This document shows positions 1-12,100 of a stretch of 64,000 nt of DNA, one piece after another. The stretch lies in assembly GCA_013396635.1 (NCBI GenBank), contig WBMW01005902.1, positions 992,001 to 1,056,000 on the forward strand, given 5' to 3'. Position numbers and translations under genes: made by a program. Position 1 is the first letter of the stretch. Each line of letters begins with the position of its first letter. The notes beneath the pieces were generated by a model. It worked only from the letters and a program-made list of their open reading frames with translations, had not been told where the DNA came from and did not search any database. Source of the DNA: Penelope pileata. Taxonomy: Eukaryota > Chordata > Aves > Galliformes > Cracidae.

Positions 1-2392
1 TGTAGAATTGACTTATTCTTATATCAAACTCCACTTGATGCCCTATGAATTTGCCCTATCTGAAAATAATTCCCATGGATTTTCTTGCCAATGCTATGTT
101 AATTTACCAAGCATATTTCTGAGAATAACAGAAAAATTCCAAATATGAAACATAATTTGATTCCCCATCCACCAATTATATTCCCGAGCACTGCTGCTAT
201 GCACAGTGTGGACTACACAGCACAACAGGAGCTCTGCCAGCAAACTAAAATATTCATGAAACATAGGGCTGTGCTAGACTGTTAACTTGACTTGCCTCTC
301 ATTTAGCACTCCATCGCGTTGCACCGATGGCGATGGTGCTGGTTCCACATGACTCTTCCAGCCTATGAGCATCGTGAAGGCAAGAAACTCGCAGTGCAGG
401 GGTGGAAGTAGGTGGATGTGAGAGCAAATGTAATGGGCGTCTCCTCCTCTTGGTGCATGCAGACCTTCAGCCACAGATTGCCTTAGACAGTATTACTCAG
501 AAGAATAACCAATTCCCTACTCAAACACCAACAAAGGCTATTAGGGGTGGTGAACACACGGTGATTACACGGTATCAGCGTTTTGAAGACTGCAGTGGCA
601 CAAACATGCATCAACGGGAGGCATTGGGGGAAAAGCAAATGTCTATACAAGCCACTTGCTGTTGCAAAAGTAATGGAGGAAAAATAAAGCAACTGAACTA
701 CTGGCTTTCCCAGTTGGCAGGTATTTTAGAATCTAAATGGCCCTGAAAACTTACTACAGTATAAAATTGCTGTAATTTCAAAGACTTCTAATTAAAAAGC
801 TATAACATTAACTTTTTGTCCTCTCCCAACCCCCCACTTCTCTTCCTTAAATATTTGCCACAAATGTACAATAAAAATGAAATAAAAAAGTGTATCTAAT
901 CACTGAAGAAACTACATCAGACTGAGGATTTAGAAAGAGAAAAGTAAAGAAAATGCTAGAAAATACACACAGGTTTAGATTTACTCAAGACTGTGGATAT
1001 ATACAGCAACCTGAAGCCTTAATTTTCCATGAAATCCACTATGTAATTTCTTTTTTGCTCATTCCAGCTAGATTGCCACTCTGATTTGATCACAGGCACT
1101 GCATAGGAAAAGAGCCATTAGCTCATCCAGTTCATGCTGATAATGCAGGATTGTCCCCTAATATGGTTTCTGCAGCAATATCCCATCCAATTATGTAGTC
1201 AAGAGTAATAGGGCTTCCTCCACATCACTTAGCAATACAGTAAGGCTCATTATTAGCAGCTGTCCCCTTGGCTTAGTCTGAAGCTGTCCTCTTTTCAATT
1301 TTTGTTTAACTTACAAGTTATATTTCTCAGTCCTCAAAATCCCACCACCAACTGGGGGGAATCTCCACTGCCCCTCCATGCAGGACAGTTGTGTCCCTGG
1401 TGGATGGCCAGCAGACAGGACAGATGGGTACCTCACTGTTGTAAGACTCACTAATCCCAACAACCTGCTCACTCGCTGCATTTCTGCTGCCTTTACAAAA
1501 GTCTTCACAATTTAGTACAAAATAAATTAAGGGTGGTAGAGGTTCAGCTGCCTGCACTTCAGTGCTTAATGCTGATATAAATGCCTGAGGTAACTCAGAT
1601 GTCTGCACCAATCTGGTTGATATGATACAGATCGTATAGGAGACCCATGCTCCCATGAAGCTGAAGGTGAAGACTTGGTGAGGTATTCCATTGCATGTGT
1701 AATATCTGCAGTAAATTCTGTTTAAGGAAACTGAATCTCACCATTTCAGTCTGAGGCTCAAATATTTATTTTCAGTGAAAACCTCAACAGATTATCTGTT
1801 GAATACACGCTATAATAACATAGACCTTCACTGAGATCTGTGGTGCTACAGCCCACAGTTGAGATTTGTTGGACTTAGAGGTTGTACACTCACTATAGTA
1901 GTAGACTGCTTCCTTCCACAAGATTTGTGGGGTTATTCCTCTATTCACACTTATTTAAAGATATTTGAGTTGTGATACACCTTCTGACCAGGCACACTTC
2001 CACGTGTTAATGCAACTGTATCGACAGCTCTTCAGCTTCACCTCTCTAAAGACTGTGAAGGTCTTAATGCTTGGGAAGAAGCGTGACTGGCTTCTGCATA
2101 AACAGTGCTGAAAGATGCCAATTTACCTTCCTTACTGGTTTGTCAGCCTCAGTCCCTCACCAAAGTTCTTGTGCAGTTCTCGTCTTTTCAGTATCAGAAA
2201 CCATAGCAAATTACATGGGACATTATTACCAGGATTATGTACAGACTGCTGAACGTTGTCATTTAATGTTGCATTTAGATGGGAGGTTCTAGATGTTAGA
2301 TACTAAATCCCAGATCCAAAATAATCAAAACACAAATTCAGTATCTAAAAAACCCAGGACTCTCATCAGGCCCTTATCTCAGTGTCGTGGTT
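1..2392. other. Non-coding DNA, no gene seen
   Basis: AT-rich, with only short overlapping ORFs without splice or protein-family support. At 311-336 there is a small CpG-containing inverted repeat (CCATCGC ... GCGATGG). The 114-codon frame at 402-746 has no recognisable domain and no adjacent splice signals. Confidence 0.6.
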
Positions 2393-3236
2393 TGACTAAG
2401 AAACTAAGACACTCAGTCTCATAACATAGAAAGCATCTGAAGTGGAATCCGACAAATTTTAGACTTTTGTAAGTGCAGGTCCTGCATCTCAGCAAGTCAC
2501 CCTGGTATTCCTTTGAGATTTATACAACCCCTTTCTATACAGTGTATACTCTCAGCTGTAGGAAACTTCTTTTGGTTAGCGACATACTTGTAGAAGACCA
2601 ATGAAAAACACTTCATCTGTGGTATGTCTGGAATTCTCTCAAACACTTGCAAGATACGACCATTGCCATGACAACAGGCTAAGGGCTGAAGATGTGGTCA
2701 GAAGAGGGAATCCTGTGGAGACAGGGCGGCCTTGTTCTGACCAAAACTCCCGTTTGAGCGGAATTGTTTACTGTGGAGTTGTTGACAGCAGTCTTGTGAG
2801 CGAACCCCATAAATCTAGCAGGCAAAAAAGGATATCTGAGAGAAACTTGGGGTACCTCAGGAACTTTGGAACTTCTGGACGAGCACTCTCACAGACCAAG
2901 GACCCCCAGTTGGCTGGACCAATGCTGGAACCCGGACTGGTGATCTCTTTCTCTGTCTGTCTTTTTCTCCATCCTCCTCCTCCTCTTCTTTTTCCTCTTA
3001 AAGTCGTTAAGTAACACATGGCATATTTTGATTTCTTATGAAGTTGTATAGTTTAGCCATGCAGCTTAGACAGATACAACCGTAAGAGTGCCAATACTTT
3101 GAAGATAATTGTAGTACAGATATTAAAATTGACGATTGTGTTTGGATCTTCAGTGTCATTTCATCTTAATCCGACCAGGGGGATTTGTGAATCTGGTCAC
3201 CCCTCCCTCCCTTCATGGGCAGGATGTGACAAGACA
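2393..3236 (+). mobile_element. Probable solo LTR of an avian ERV-L-type retrovirus
   Basis: It begins TGTCGTGGTTTGACTAAG, close to the start I recall for avian ERV-L LTRs. The 3' half carries other hallmarks in order: GGACTGGTGATCTCTTTC, a long CT-rich run, a GTTAAGTAACACATGGCA-like block, AGACAGATACAACCGTAAG, and GGGGGATTTGTGAATCTGG followed by a TGTGACAAGACA end. The TG...CA termini fit. No 5-bp target duplication is obvious and no internal retroviral sequence follows, so it is probably an old solo LTR with eroded edges. The 137-codon frame at 2601-3014 lies inside it and is not a gene. Family assignment is from memory. Confidence 0.65.
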
Positions 3237-6200
3237 CTAGCCACTTGCTTGGAGGATTTTCCATTTCGGAAATACTGTCCACATCCGTCAACCATTTTTT
3301 CTGCTGTATGTGCTCTGGACAGGAATACTGCTAAGATGTTTGTATTATATGATTCTGTTACTAGTTTGCTTGCTTGTTTTTTATTTATTTATTTTTTTAT
3401 TATTTTTTTCCTATTGCCCCAGAATTTTATTACCTGACAGTCTGCTGTATATGGGATGCTTTTCCAGCCTGCATGTTCATCTTCTGTCTGCCTCCTCTGC
3501 TAGCTGCTTCCACTGAGAGAGATGCAAGTGTTAAGAATTGCAAGAAGCAGTAAAAAACCAGTCAGGACTTCACTTTCACATTGTTCTTTAAGCCCTAGAT
3601 AGAAAGTCAATGAGAAATTAGAGCCCTGTTAATTTCTTACATTAGTGTTAATGAGTTCAAATTATGGAAGTAGTAGCAGCAGAAGGACAGAGGGCTGAGT
3701 AATTCAGCTAGACTTGTAAAGCAACTTATAGATAGACTTTTTTTGGCTTAAAAAAAAATAGAGCTATCTTGCATAGAAATACGAATCAATAAACGGATCT
3801 TATTAACTTAACAACCAATTAAAAATATCCTCCAAAAAACCCCTTCAAGTCCAAAAGAAAATCCAACAAAGAACTAAACAAAACTGAAGTGAAATATAGG
3901 TTAAGGAGTCAAAGCTCACAGCTTTTCACCCCAAACAAGTGGAAATTAAAAAATACAAATAATCTTAACCTGCAGTTTCACAGCACTGGAATTAATCCAG
4001 GTCCACTCTACCTTTCTGCACCCAGCTCCTAGCGGCACCTGCTTGACTGGCTGAGCATCCGCTGCTGGCATGCACCTTCACAGCAGGGCTGTGTTGGGAA
4101 CTGCAGATCTCCCTTAAAAACACTCTGATGTTTTTCAGTCCGCTTTAGGCACTACTGATACTGCTGCAGACTTTGACATGTGAAACAACAGTTTTAAAAT
4201 TTCATTGCTAAAAATATGCAGGACTGGGAATCAGACAAAAATATTTTTATGGCTTCTTCTGAGGGAACGTAGAATTTTGGACCATTTTTGCTCTACCCCA
4301 TGGCTTCCTGGTCCAAGAACCCAGAACCTCGTGTGGAGAAATTTGGATTTGATATACCATGTACCATATGTATGTACCACACATCTCACAAAAGCCTGCA
4401 AGTTTAGCAGAAAGCCCCTTGAAGCCAAGAACTTCGTTATATATTTGCTACACAATAGGGGAGCAGAAGGAAGGAGCAATTCACAAATCCTCCTGCACTT
4501 CTCTCAGGGTTGTCTGGATCTATAGCCCATGGTGGGTTAAGAGACAGCTTTGCATCCTTCCTCTTAGAATATTTAATATTATTCAGAAATGTTGAAATGT
4601 TATAAAATAACACTTAGTATAGGAAATGTAAGCCTGAATCTTCTCAGACTGGGGGAGCAGTTAAAGTAGGTCTTCTATTTCCTAGGCAAGTCATTCGATA
4701 CTGCGGTTATTCTATAAAATTAAAGGATTTTTTTTTCTGTACAGCTTCATCTGGGGCTTGCCTGGTGCTCTGAGAACTTCTCTGCCTCTTGAAAGAGCAG
4801 CTCAGCTCATATCTAGAGTGCAATGCTTCTCTCCAGAGCCTGGCATGTTGTGGTGCCAGCTCTCTAACAAACCCGTGTAATTCAGATTGAGATAAACCCA
4901 CCTCCCAGGCTCACAGGTTCCCCGACGTATGCCGCTGTAATTGGATTTTTCACCTCCAAAGGACATGAGCATCCTGGATTTGCAAGCTTCAGACAGACTG
5001 ACTTTTAATGTCAGAGCAACTTGAGAGTGAAAGCATCACAAGAGTATTCTTGCAAAACTGAAAGGGTTATTCTGTTATTTGCAAAATCAGAATCATGTTT
5101 ACAGAGGAAACCAACCCAGTAAAATTAAAGAAATAATTACAGCAAAGTCCTTTCTTAGCCATAACATTATGAAATTGTGTTCTAGTTTGACTGACTGAGA
5201 AAAAACTCAGCCTCCAACGCTCTTCCTCTCATTTCACTGTTCACAGGATCTGAACCCCAAAATTGCCCTGCAGCTCTAAGGCCTCGCTCCACAACTATAT
5301 GTTCAGAGATCATATTTCTTCCTTCTCTTATTTTAATGAAAAATCATTATTCCTTTTTTATTGTTATTTATTATTATTTTATTACTGTTTTGTTCTTTTA
5401 ACAGCAGGGTTGCACCTGCTGGGCTTGGATTCCTTTTGTCAAATACAGGATATATCCTCTCTGTCATGTTTGGACCTCTGCTACTTCCTTTCTCTCTTAA
5501 ACATGAGCAGAGCATCCACTGCCAGGCCTTGAAGGAAAATGCTTCAAAATGCTTCTCCAGAGAGAGCACACCTGACCCCTGAGAAGAAATGATGAACCTG
5601 ACACTTGGAATGCTCTATCCAAAAATCTTCTTTCTCTCCAGTTTTTGACGGTTTCAAGATTTCCTGGTGGTGCAGTTGGTGTTTTGTGGTTTTGTGTGTT
5701 TATTTTTTTTTTTTTGAAGAGCTGCTGCCTTTAAGTCCCTTACTTAGGTTTCCTTATATCCACTTTTTTTTTTTTCTTTTCTTTTTATGTCAGGCATACT
5801 CTGAGAAATTCTGCTAGATGGATTTTGTTAAAGGAATACTTGGCTTCCATGTCCCAGATGGGCTTAGATGTAAGCCAGGGACAGTTCTGGTACACACAGA
5901 TACATAGCTAAAGATGCTGGGCAAAGAGTAAAACACCCATGGAGCATGTAGGAACCCCCCAGGGTTAGGCAGCAGGGATTTTTAGGTTTGCAAATCTGGA
6001 TTTAGGTGCTTGAATTCTGTTCCCTTCTCTCCCACCCTGAGAGCACCTTGTTTTATGTCTGACCCAAAGTGACTTGGCTCCAAATGATTCACAGATCTGC
6101 TTTCACTGAAAAAAATAAAATAAAATAAAAATTCTAATCCTGGTGGTTACAGAGACTAATGTGAAATGCAACCTGACAATACTCCAAAACCTCAGAAGCC

Positions 6201-9039
6201 ATAAGGGAAACCAAGGCAACCCCAGATTTATCATGTTGTAAAAGCCTTATAATTTTGGGGACCACGTCATGACATCTGAACATGTGGGTCTGTCAGCGCT
6301 AGACATCACTAACGTTAATTGGATGAAAAATATTATAAAATAGATAAGTAACGTACCACAGTAGGGCAGATGCCTGAGTGTTTTAGAACTGTATAAAGAT
6401 TTTATTGTTACGAGACTAAACGAGATTTGTCATGACTCTTTGAAGTTTGGGCTTGAGAAATGTCAAGCAAACAATGAGAGGTAATGAGGCAAAACCCAAA
6501 AGCTGAATCAAGCATAGTGAGCCCCAAACTACACCACTTTTATGGATTCCTGTGCCTTGTTCAGCAGCAGCTCAGCAACATCACTGAATACTTTCCCTGC
6601 AGCTTTAAGTGACATGACAGCAAGTAACATCTGTCAAGCACAGTTTGTTTTCACATCCCTCCACTTCTGCGTCCAAGTCTTACAGAGAGACCTATGTAGG
6701 CTTATATAATGCTGGACACAAGGAACGGTCCCCCTGGTGCACCACCACCCTAAAATATTCAATCTGTTTAATCTGATTACAATTGCTACATTATGTTTAA
6801 AAATGAATATAATCTTAGTTACTTTGTCATTGCTATTTGGATAAAGTGAGTGATGTCATTAAAAGAAATACTTAAGAGCTACAAAAGCAGAAAAAGACCC
6901 AGGCAGAAAGCAGTAATACTAAAACAAAAATGGTGGAACCAAAGAAAGAAAACAAATGCAGACATTTAGCAACACAACCCACCTAACAACCTGACATTTG
7001 CAGTAGACCTGCTAGAGAACACGGTAAAGGTGTAAGGAGCATTAACACAGCAAGCACCTTTCTCTAGTCATAGTTTTAGATCCCAAACTGTACTGAAACT
7101 ACAAGCTTCATTTTTTTCCCCAACAAAGACTTAGATGTAGTACATCATCCAACAATTCTGCATTAGAAGAATGGTGCTCCAATACATGCACTGAAATCAC
7201 CAGAAGTAATATGAAGAGGTTAAAAATCAAGAGTCCTCATGGAAAAAAAATATTACTTGTTTTCTCCCAGTTTCTGCAACTAAAAGACTGCAGTTCAAAT
7301 GAATCAGCTACACGTTTATATTAATTGCAAAAATAATCTTGAGACTGAAGACCTACTTAATCCAAACCCTTCAAGAGGATATCGGAAGACTCCATAGTAC
7401 CTAAGTGGAAGATTATAGCCATTTAGTCATTTGAAAATACATCTTTTATCATGTGTTCTAAGCTGCAAAGAACTCACAGGATCATTTGGGATGACTTCCT
7501 TTACAGATTTCCTGATATCATCTAACTTCACCTTTCAGTCACTCCATACTGTACTGTCTTCAAGATTTACATGTTCTACACTTCAGGTATTTTTTGATGT
7601 GTCAGCATCTAAGAAATCAACTCCAACCTTCCTTGAGCAAATGGAATAGACTGAAACACATTTTATGGTTTATTCTCCAGGCCTGGATAATTTTTATGGT
7701 TGTCCTTAAGACTTTCTTTAGTATTCCTCCATCTTCTTGAATAATGGACATTAGAACTGGGCAGAGTATTTTAGCAGCAGTCATACCAATAAAATAGACT
7801 CTAATCAAAATACTTTCTCTATTTCTGCTTTATAGTTTTCCTTTTATATAACCAAGGTCTTCTCTGGCCCTTTTAATTACACTATTATACTAAGAGTTAA
7901 TGTTGAGGTCACTATATAGGATATTCTAATGCCTTTTCCTGAGGGCTTTAAGAGTTAAGTCCTGGTAGTTTAATCGGTTGCCGGCTTCAGAAGCCCATCC
8001 CATGGGACAGCAGAACAGAAGGCTGCATCCAAGCTTCAATTATGGCAGTTGAGCAGATCAGCTTCATGCAGAAATGAGAGATCCTATTAATAAACTGAAC
8101 CAACAACATGGGCAACCAAGTTGCAGCCCTTGTCATAGATGAACCTCCAGCAAAGGGGAAAGAAGCTGAGGCAGGTATGTTCAAAAACAATGCCATTATG
8201 TCCTCCACAGTTTGCTTTTGGAAGCTCTTTCCAAAATCTCTTAAGCCTGGAATCATGATTTTCCAAACAGAATCATCCTATAGGCCTGTCATAGTATCTT
8301 GGTTTTTTGCTGTCTTATTTTATTTTCCTGAGTAGTTTCCTGGCTAGCTTTCCAGATCACCATTATTCATTTCAGTCAGCTTTAAATTTTACTAGCAATG
8401 GTGATACAGTGTCATTTGATAACATTTGGTAGGATTTAAATCAATTTACCTTCATGACGGCTAGTACAATTCGTACATGCATTGCTCTAGAAATTTTAAA
8501 AGATAACTTACTATGATTTTTAGTAAGTACAGCTTCACTGAGCCAATAAAACAGTTCAGTCTAAAGTCTCAAACAGAAAAGGTTTCCTAGGCTTCACCAT
8601 CCAGGTAATAGTTTTTGGAAGTTACTGCACAGACTCAGAACAGCATAGAACACTTTCCAAATGTATTTTTTTTTTTTTCACTCATCATAAGGATTGGGAA
8701 AAATACTGCGTTCAATTGGACAAAAAAGTCCAATCTGATCCTTTACCCAAGCTGAGTCTTGAGCTGTGCCTGGGCATAATTTACTAGAGCTGGCCAGATC
8801 CCAAACTATTCCAAGTGAATTTTGAAGTAATGAAGGACTAGAAGCCAGCATGTGGGGCCTTGCACTTGCTGCTCAGGATAACAGTATGGACGTAGCCTTG
8901 CAGTACCTCATAATCTTTAACATCTTTGCTCTCAAAATAGGAATTTTTCACTCTTTTACAGGTACCAAAACAAAAGACTAAAGTTGAAATCCAGAGCTGT
9001 ACACTGAAATCAGGAGGTGATACGTACTCAAACACCCAA
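3237..9039. other. Non-coding DNA, simple AT-rich and T-rich runs
   Basis: No exon-like structure found. Holds T-rich runs at 3371-3412, 5701-5716 and 5763-5786 and an (AAAAT)n stretch at 6107-6132. The segment around 5170-5600 starts with a GTTCTAGTTTGACTGACTG phrase loosely like an LTR edge, but I could not trace an element. Confidence 0.6.
6107..6132. repeat. (AAAAT)n simple repeat
   Basis: Run of AAAAT units with one irregular start. Confidence 0.85.
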
Positions 9040-9130
9040 ATGACTTACCCAAGACCAAGACATGAAGAACAGCCAAGAGCAAAACTCAGACTTTCTTGGC
9101 TTGAAAACAGTGCCCATCTCCTCTACATGT
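9040..9130 (-). mobile_element. Possible MIR-like SINE relic
   Basis: AAATGACTTACCCAAGACCA followed by GAGCAAAACTCAGACTTTC and a CATCTCCTCTAC end resembles the antisense MIR core (TGACTTGCCCAAGGTCACA ... CAGAGC ... CCAG). It is highly diverged and short, so this is tentative. Confidence 0.4.
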
Positions 9131-12100
9131 TTGCCTCAAAACTTCACTGCTCTTTGAGTTTATTTTTCAGCTTCCCATGGCCTCTGCAAATACTCCATCA
9201 TATTCCTTTACACTCTTCCCACGTAATTGAAAATGAGCAATTTGGTAAGAGGTAGTAAACTGCTTTATTTGTATGGATTTACCTCAAAATCTGGAGGTTG
9301 AGCGCTGCCTCTGCAGCGAAAATAATTTTCAGTAACAGCAGACTCCAGTGTGATAATGTCACTGACAATCCAGAACGAATTTTTCTGACTCTTCTGTTCA
9401 AGAGAAACAGCAAATACCTTGTTTATGACTAAGCCCTGTGTAATGGGCCAAGCGCTTCCTACCAGTGTCACAAATGAGAAGAATTTGCATTAATGAAGAA
9501 CGGCAAAATGAAAAGCAAAGTAAAAAGGTGAAATAAATGTATGAAGTGAAACACTGGGCAAAGTTTCTGCCACCCAACGATTCAGTGTAAGTAAGATATG
9601 AGTTTTTCTCTCAGCAGGTGGATAATAATACTACTACTTCCAATATCAATAACCATTTGCAGAACATGTATTTTTTCACATTTAGATCTTTAAGTATTTA
9701 CATAGATTCTCTGACCTGGATGGAGAAAATGATGTAGAATGTGAGGACTGGATTTCTTTCAATATCAGATATCCAAAAGTGATGTGCAGGGTCCTTCTGT
9801 AGCCAACCGGAACAGAAAAGCATGCCAAAGGAGTGCTTCAATCCACGTATTTTAGGAGGAGAAAAATAATCTTTCAGAGTGCTATTCCTCTCTGTTGAAT
9901 GAAATGAGTCTACAAGCTGGCTTTAAATAGATGCCTAACATTTGGATGGTTAAAGATATATAAGGTGAATAGAAGCTTCAACGATTCATCAGAACCTGGC
10001 AAGTGAAATGGGATCCAGGTTTCCCTAAACTTTTTCTTGTACTTCATCTGCTAGACCTAGCCTGTGCCCAGGAGTGCAACAGAAAGCATCTAGGTACCCA
10101 ACACTGTTGAAGGTAAAAATAAATGGATAAGAAGCAATAAAAAGTATATTATGCATGACAAATCTGTATAGTAGGCACAAAATATACAGCCATTCACAAG
10201 CAGGATTAGAAACAAAAGATGAGCTAATTCATTTACGTCTCATGTATTTCATTGTTAGTCCATAAATATTAAAAAAATCCCAACAGTTCAATGAGACAAT
10301 TTGAGATTTTTTGTTTTCATACATGAAATTTCATTAAAAAGAAACATCTTCATTTGTTTGGTTGATGGGCAGTTTCTTTCTTTCTCTCTTTCTTTTCTCA
10401 TTAAGAGTACAGTTGAAAGACTTCATGAGTCAGGAGAAAACGGGGCAGAGAGAAGGAACATTTTGTCAGGATTGGGAGAGAGGATGCAGATGTGCAGAAT
10501 GGCCCAACGAGCAGCAGAAAGATTGCTGTCTTCAGGAAGACTGCTTTTCAAGGAAATACTTGAGAAGTGTGTTTTTTCATTCCTACCACAAGACACAGTC
10601 CATGAGCTCAGCCTTTCAGATGACTGACACAGCCTCTTGGTCAGGCCTTCAGGGCTTGTTCTTGATGACACTGTCAACTTCTCAGTTTGGTCAAGGACTG
10701 ACAAGCTCAACCTCAGCAGCAGTGAACAGCACGGAGCACTGCCTCTTAGCTACTGGCCTGACATCATTACAGTTCCCCTTATAAGAACTTGCTGCAAACT
10801 CACTTTTTAAGAGAGTTTTAGACAAGCCTTTTCCAAAGTTAGGCTTCAAAGTCTGTAACTGTACCTAAATATTCAGACAGATTCATATCTAAAACTACGT
10901 GACCATGGTCCTGCTCTATGTCAAGATGAAGCTTGCTTCTTCCTCAAGTCAATTTTTGCAAGCACTCATGCTTGTGTCAACTCACTCCTCTCTACAGTCA
11001 GGCACTTTCAATGGACATCCCTAGATGGAACCCCTCCAAACTGTCTGAGTATCAGCAAGAACTGGACCTCTGCCTATGCAGGAATTTCAAAGGTGCCTGT
11101 GTTCAAACAGTTCATAAGAGCTGTTCAAGGAATTCAACAGAGCCGAAATAAAGAAAAATAGATAATATTACTACTGTATCTCTAGTAGTTGCAGGGGGAA
11201 AAAATAGTGGGAATCTTGAAGCTAAGAGTAGTCCAGGAGTCATCACGGCCAGTCCCCAGCTAGTTTCCCTGGATCTTGCCATTCCAATATTGTGTTCTGT
11301 TGCAAATGCCATTGATTTTTCATTTCCCTCCTGAAACCCCAACCTTATAGTATTAAGTAAGATTGAAGGAATTTTATTTTGCATCCAGAATACACTAAGC
11401 AGACAGCAGCCAACCACTGTCTGTCTCAGCCCATTAACTTTATTAAAAAACGCAACAGAGTTGATTTCTATAAAAGCAATTTATCAGCCAGCAGTGAAAA
11501 TATGGTACCAGTTAAAAGTTATTTTGTTTGAATTCAGGTGTTCTTTGGCCAAGATGTACCATCATGCTTTCTGAGCTTGTCAAGAATGATAAAAACACAG
11601 GTCAGAACTGTATGATAGGTATAATAGCCTTACTGTCCCTTATCTCCCTTTTACCCAAAAAGTAGAAGCTTGTATTTCATTTCTTTACAGAAGAAGATAA
11701 TTATTACTGTCACTGTCACATTCGTTTCTTGGTCTTGATAACAAATGAATTAAACTTGGCATCTGACCAAATACCCTACAGTTACCCTGTCAATGCCAAT
11801 TCATGATACAATACATTTTGCAAAGATTGGTGAAGGGAAGGAAGGATGGATCTATACTATATAAAGTTCAGAATTCGTTATACATGGAAGACTTGGTCCC
11901 TAATTATAAAATACGCTTCCATGGAGTAGTTATGTTTCCAGAGTGATACAGAAAGAACTACAAAGGCAAGATTCCTTAGAGATTAATGGATCATTATATC
12001 ACCAAAACCAGAAGCTCAGTTGACAAAATTTGCCATTACACTGTTTTATCTCTGTATGCTTCAAGTCCAACAGCTGTAAGTCCAACAGGTATGTTATAGA

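Noticed and set aside
2601..3014. 137-codon plus-strand ORF
   Set aside because: Falls inside the ERV-L-type LTR; no domain.
5170..5600. Possible LTR start (GTTCTAGTTTGACTGACTG)
   Set aside because: No matching end, polyadenylation region or target duplication found.
10362..10784. 140-codon plus-strand ORF
   Set aside because: Overlaps other frames of similar length, no recognisable domain; chance ORF.
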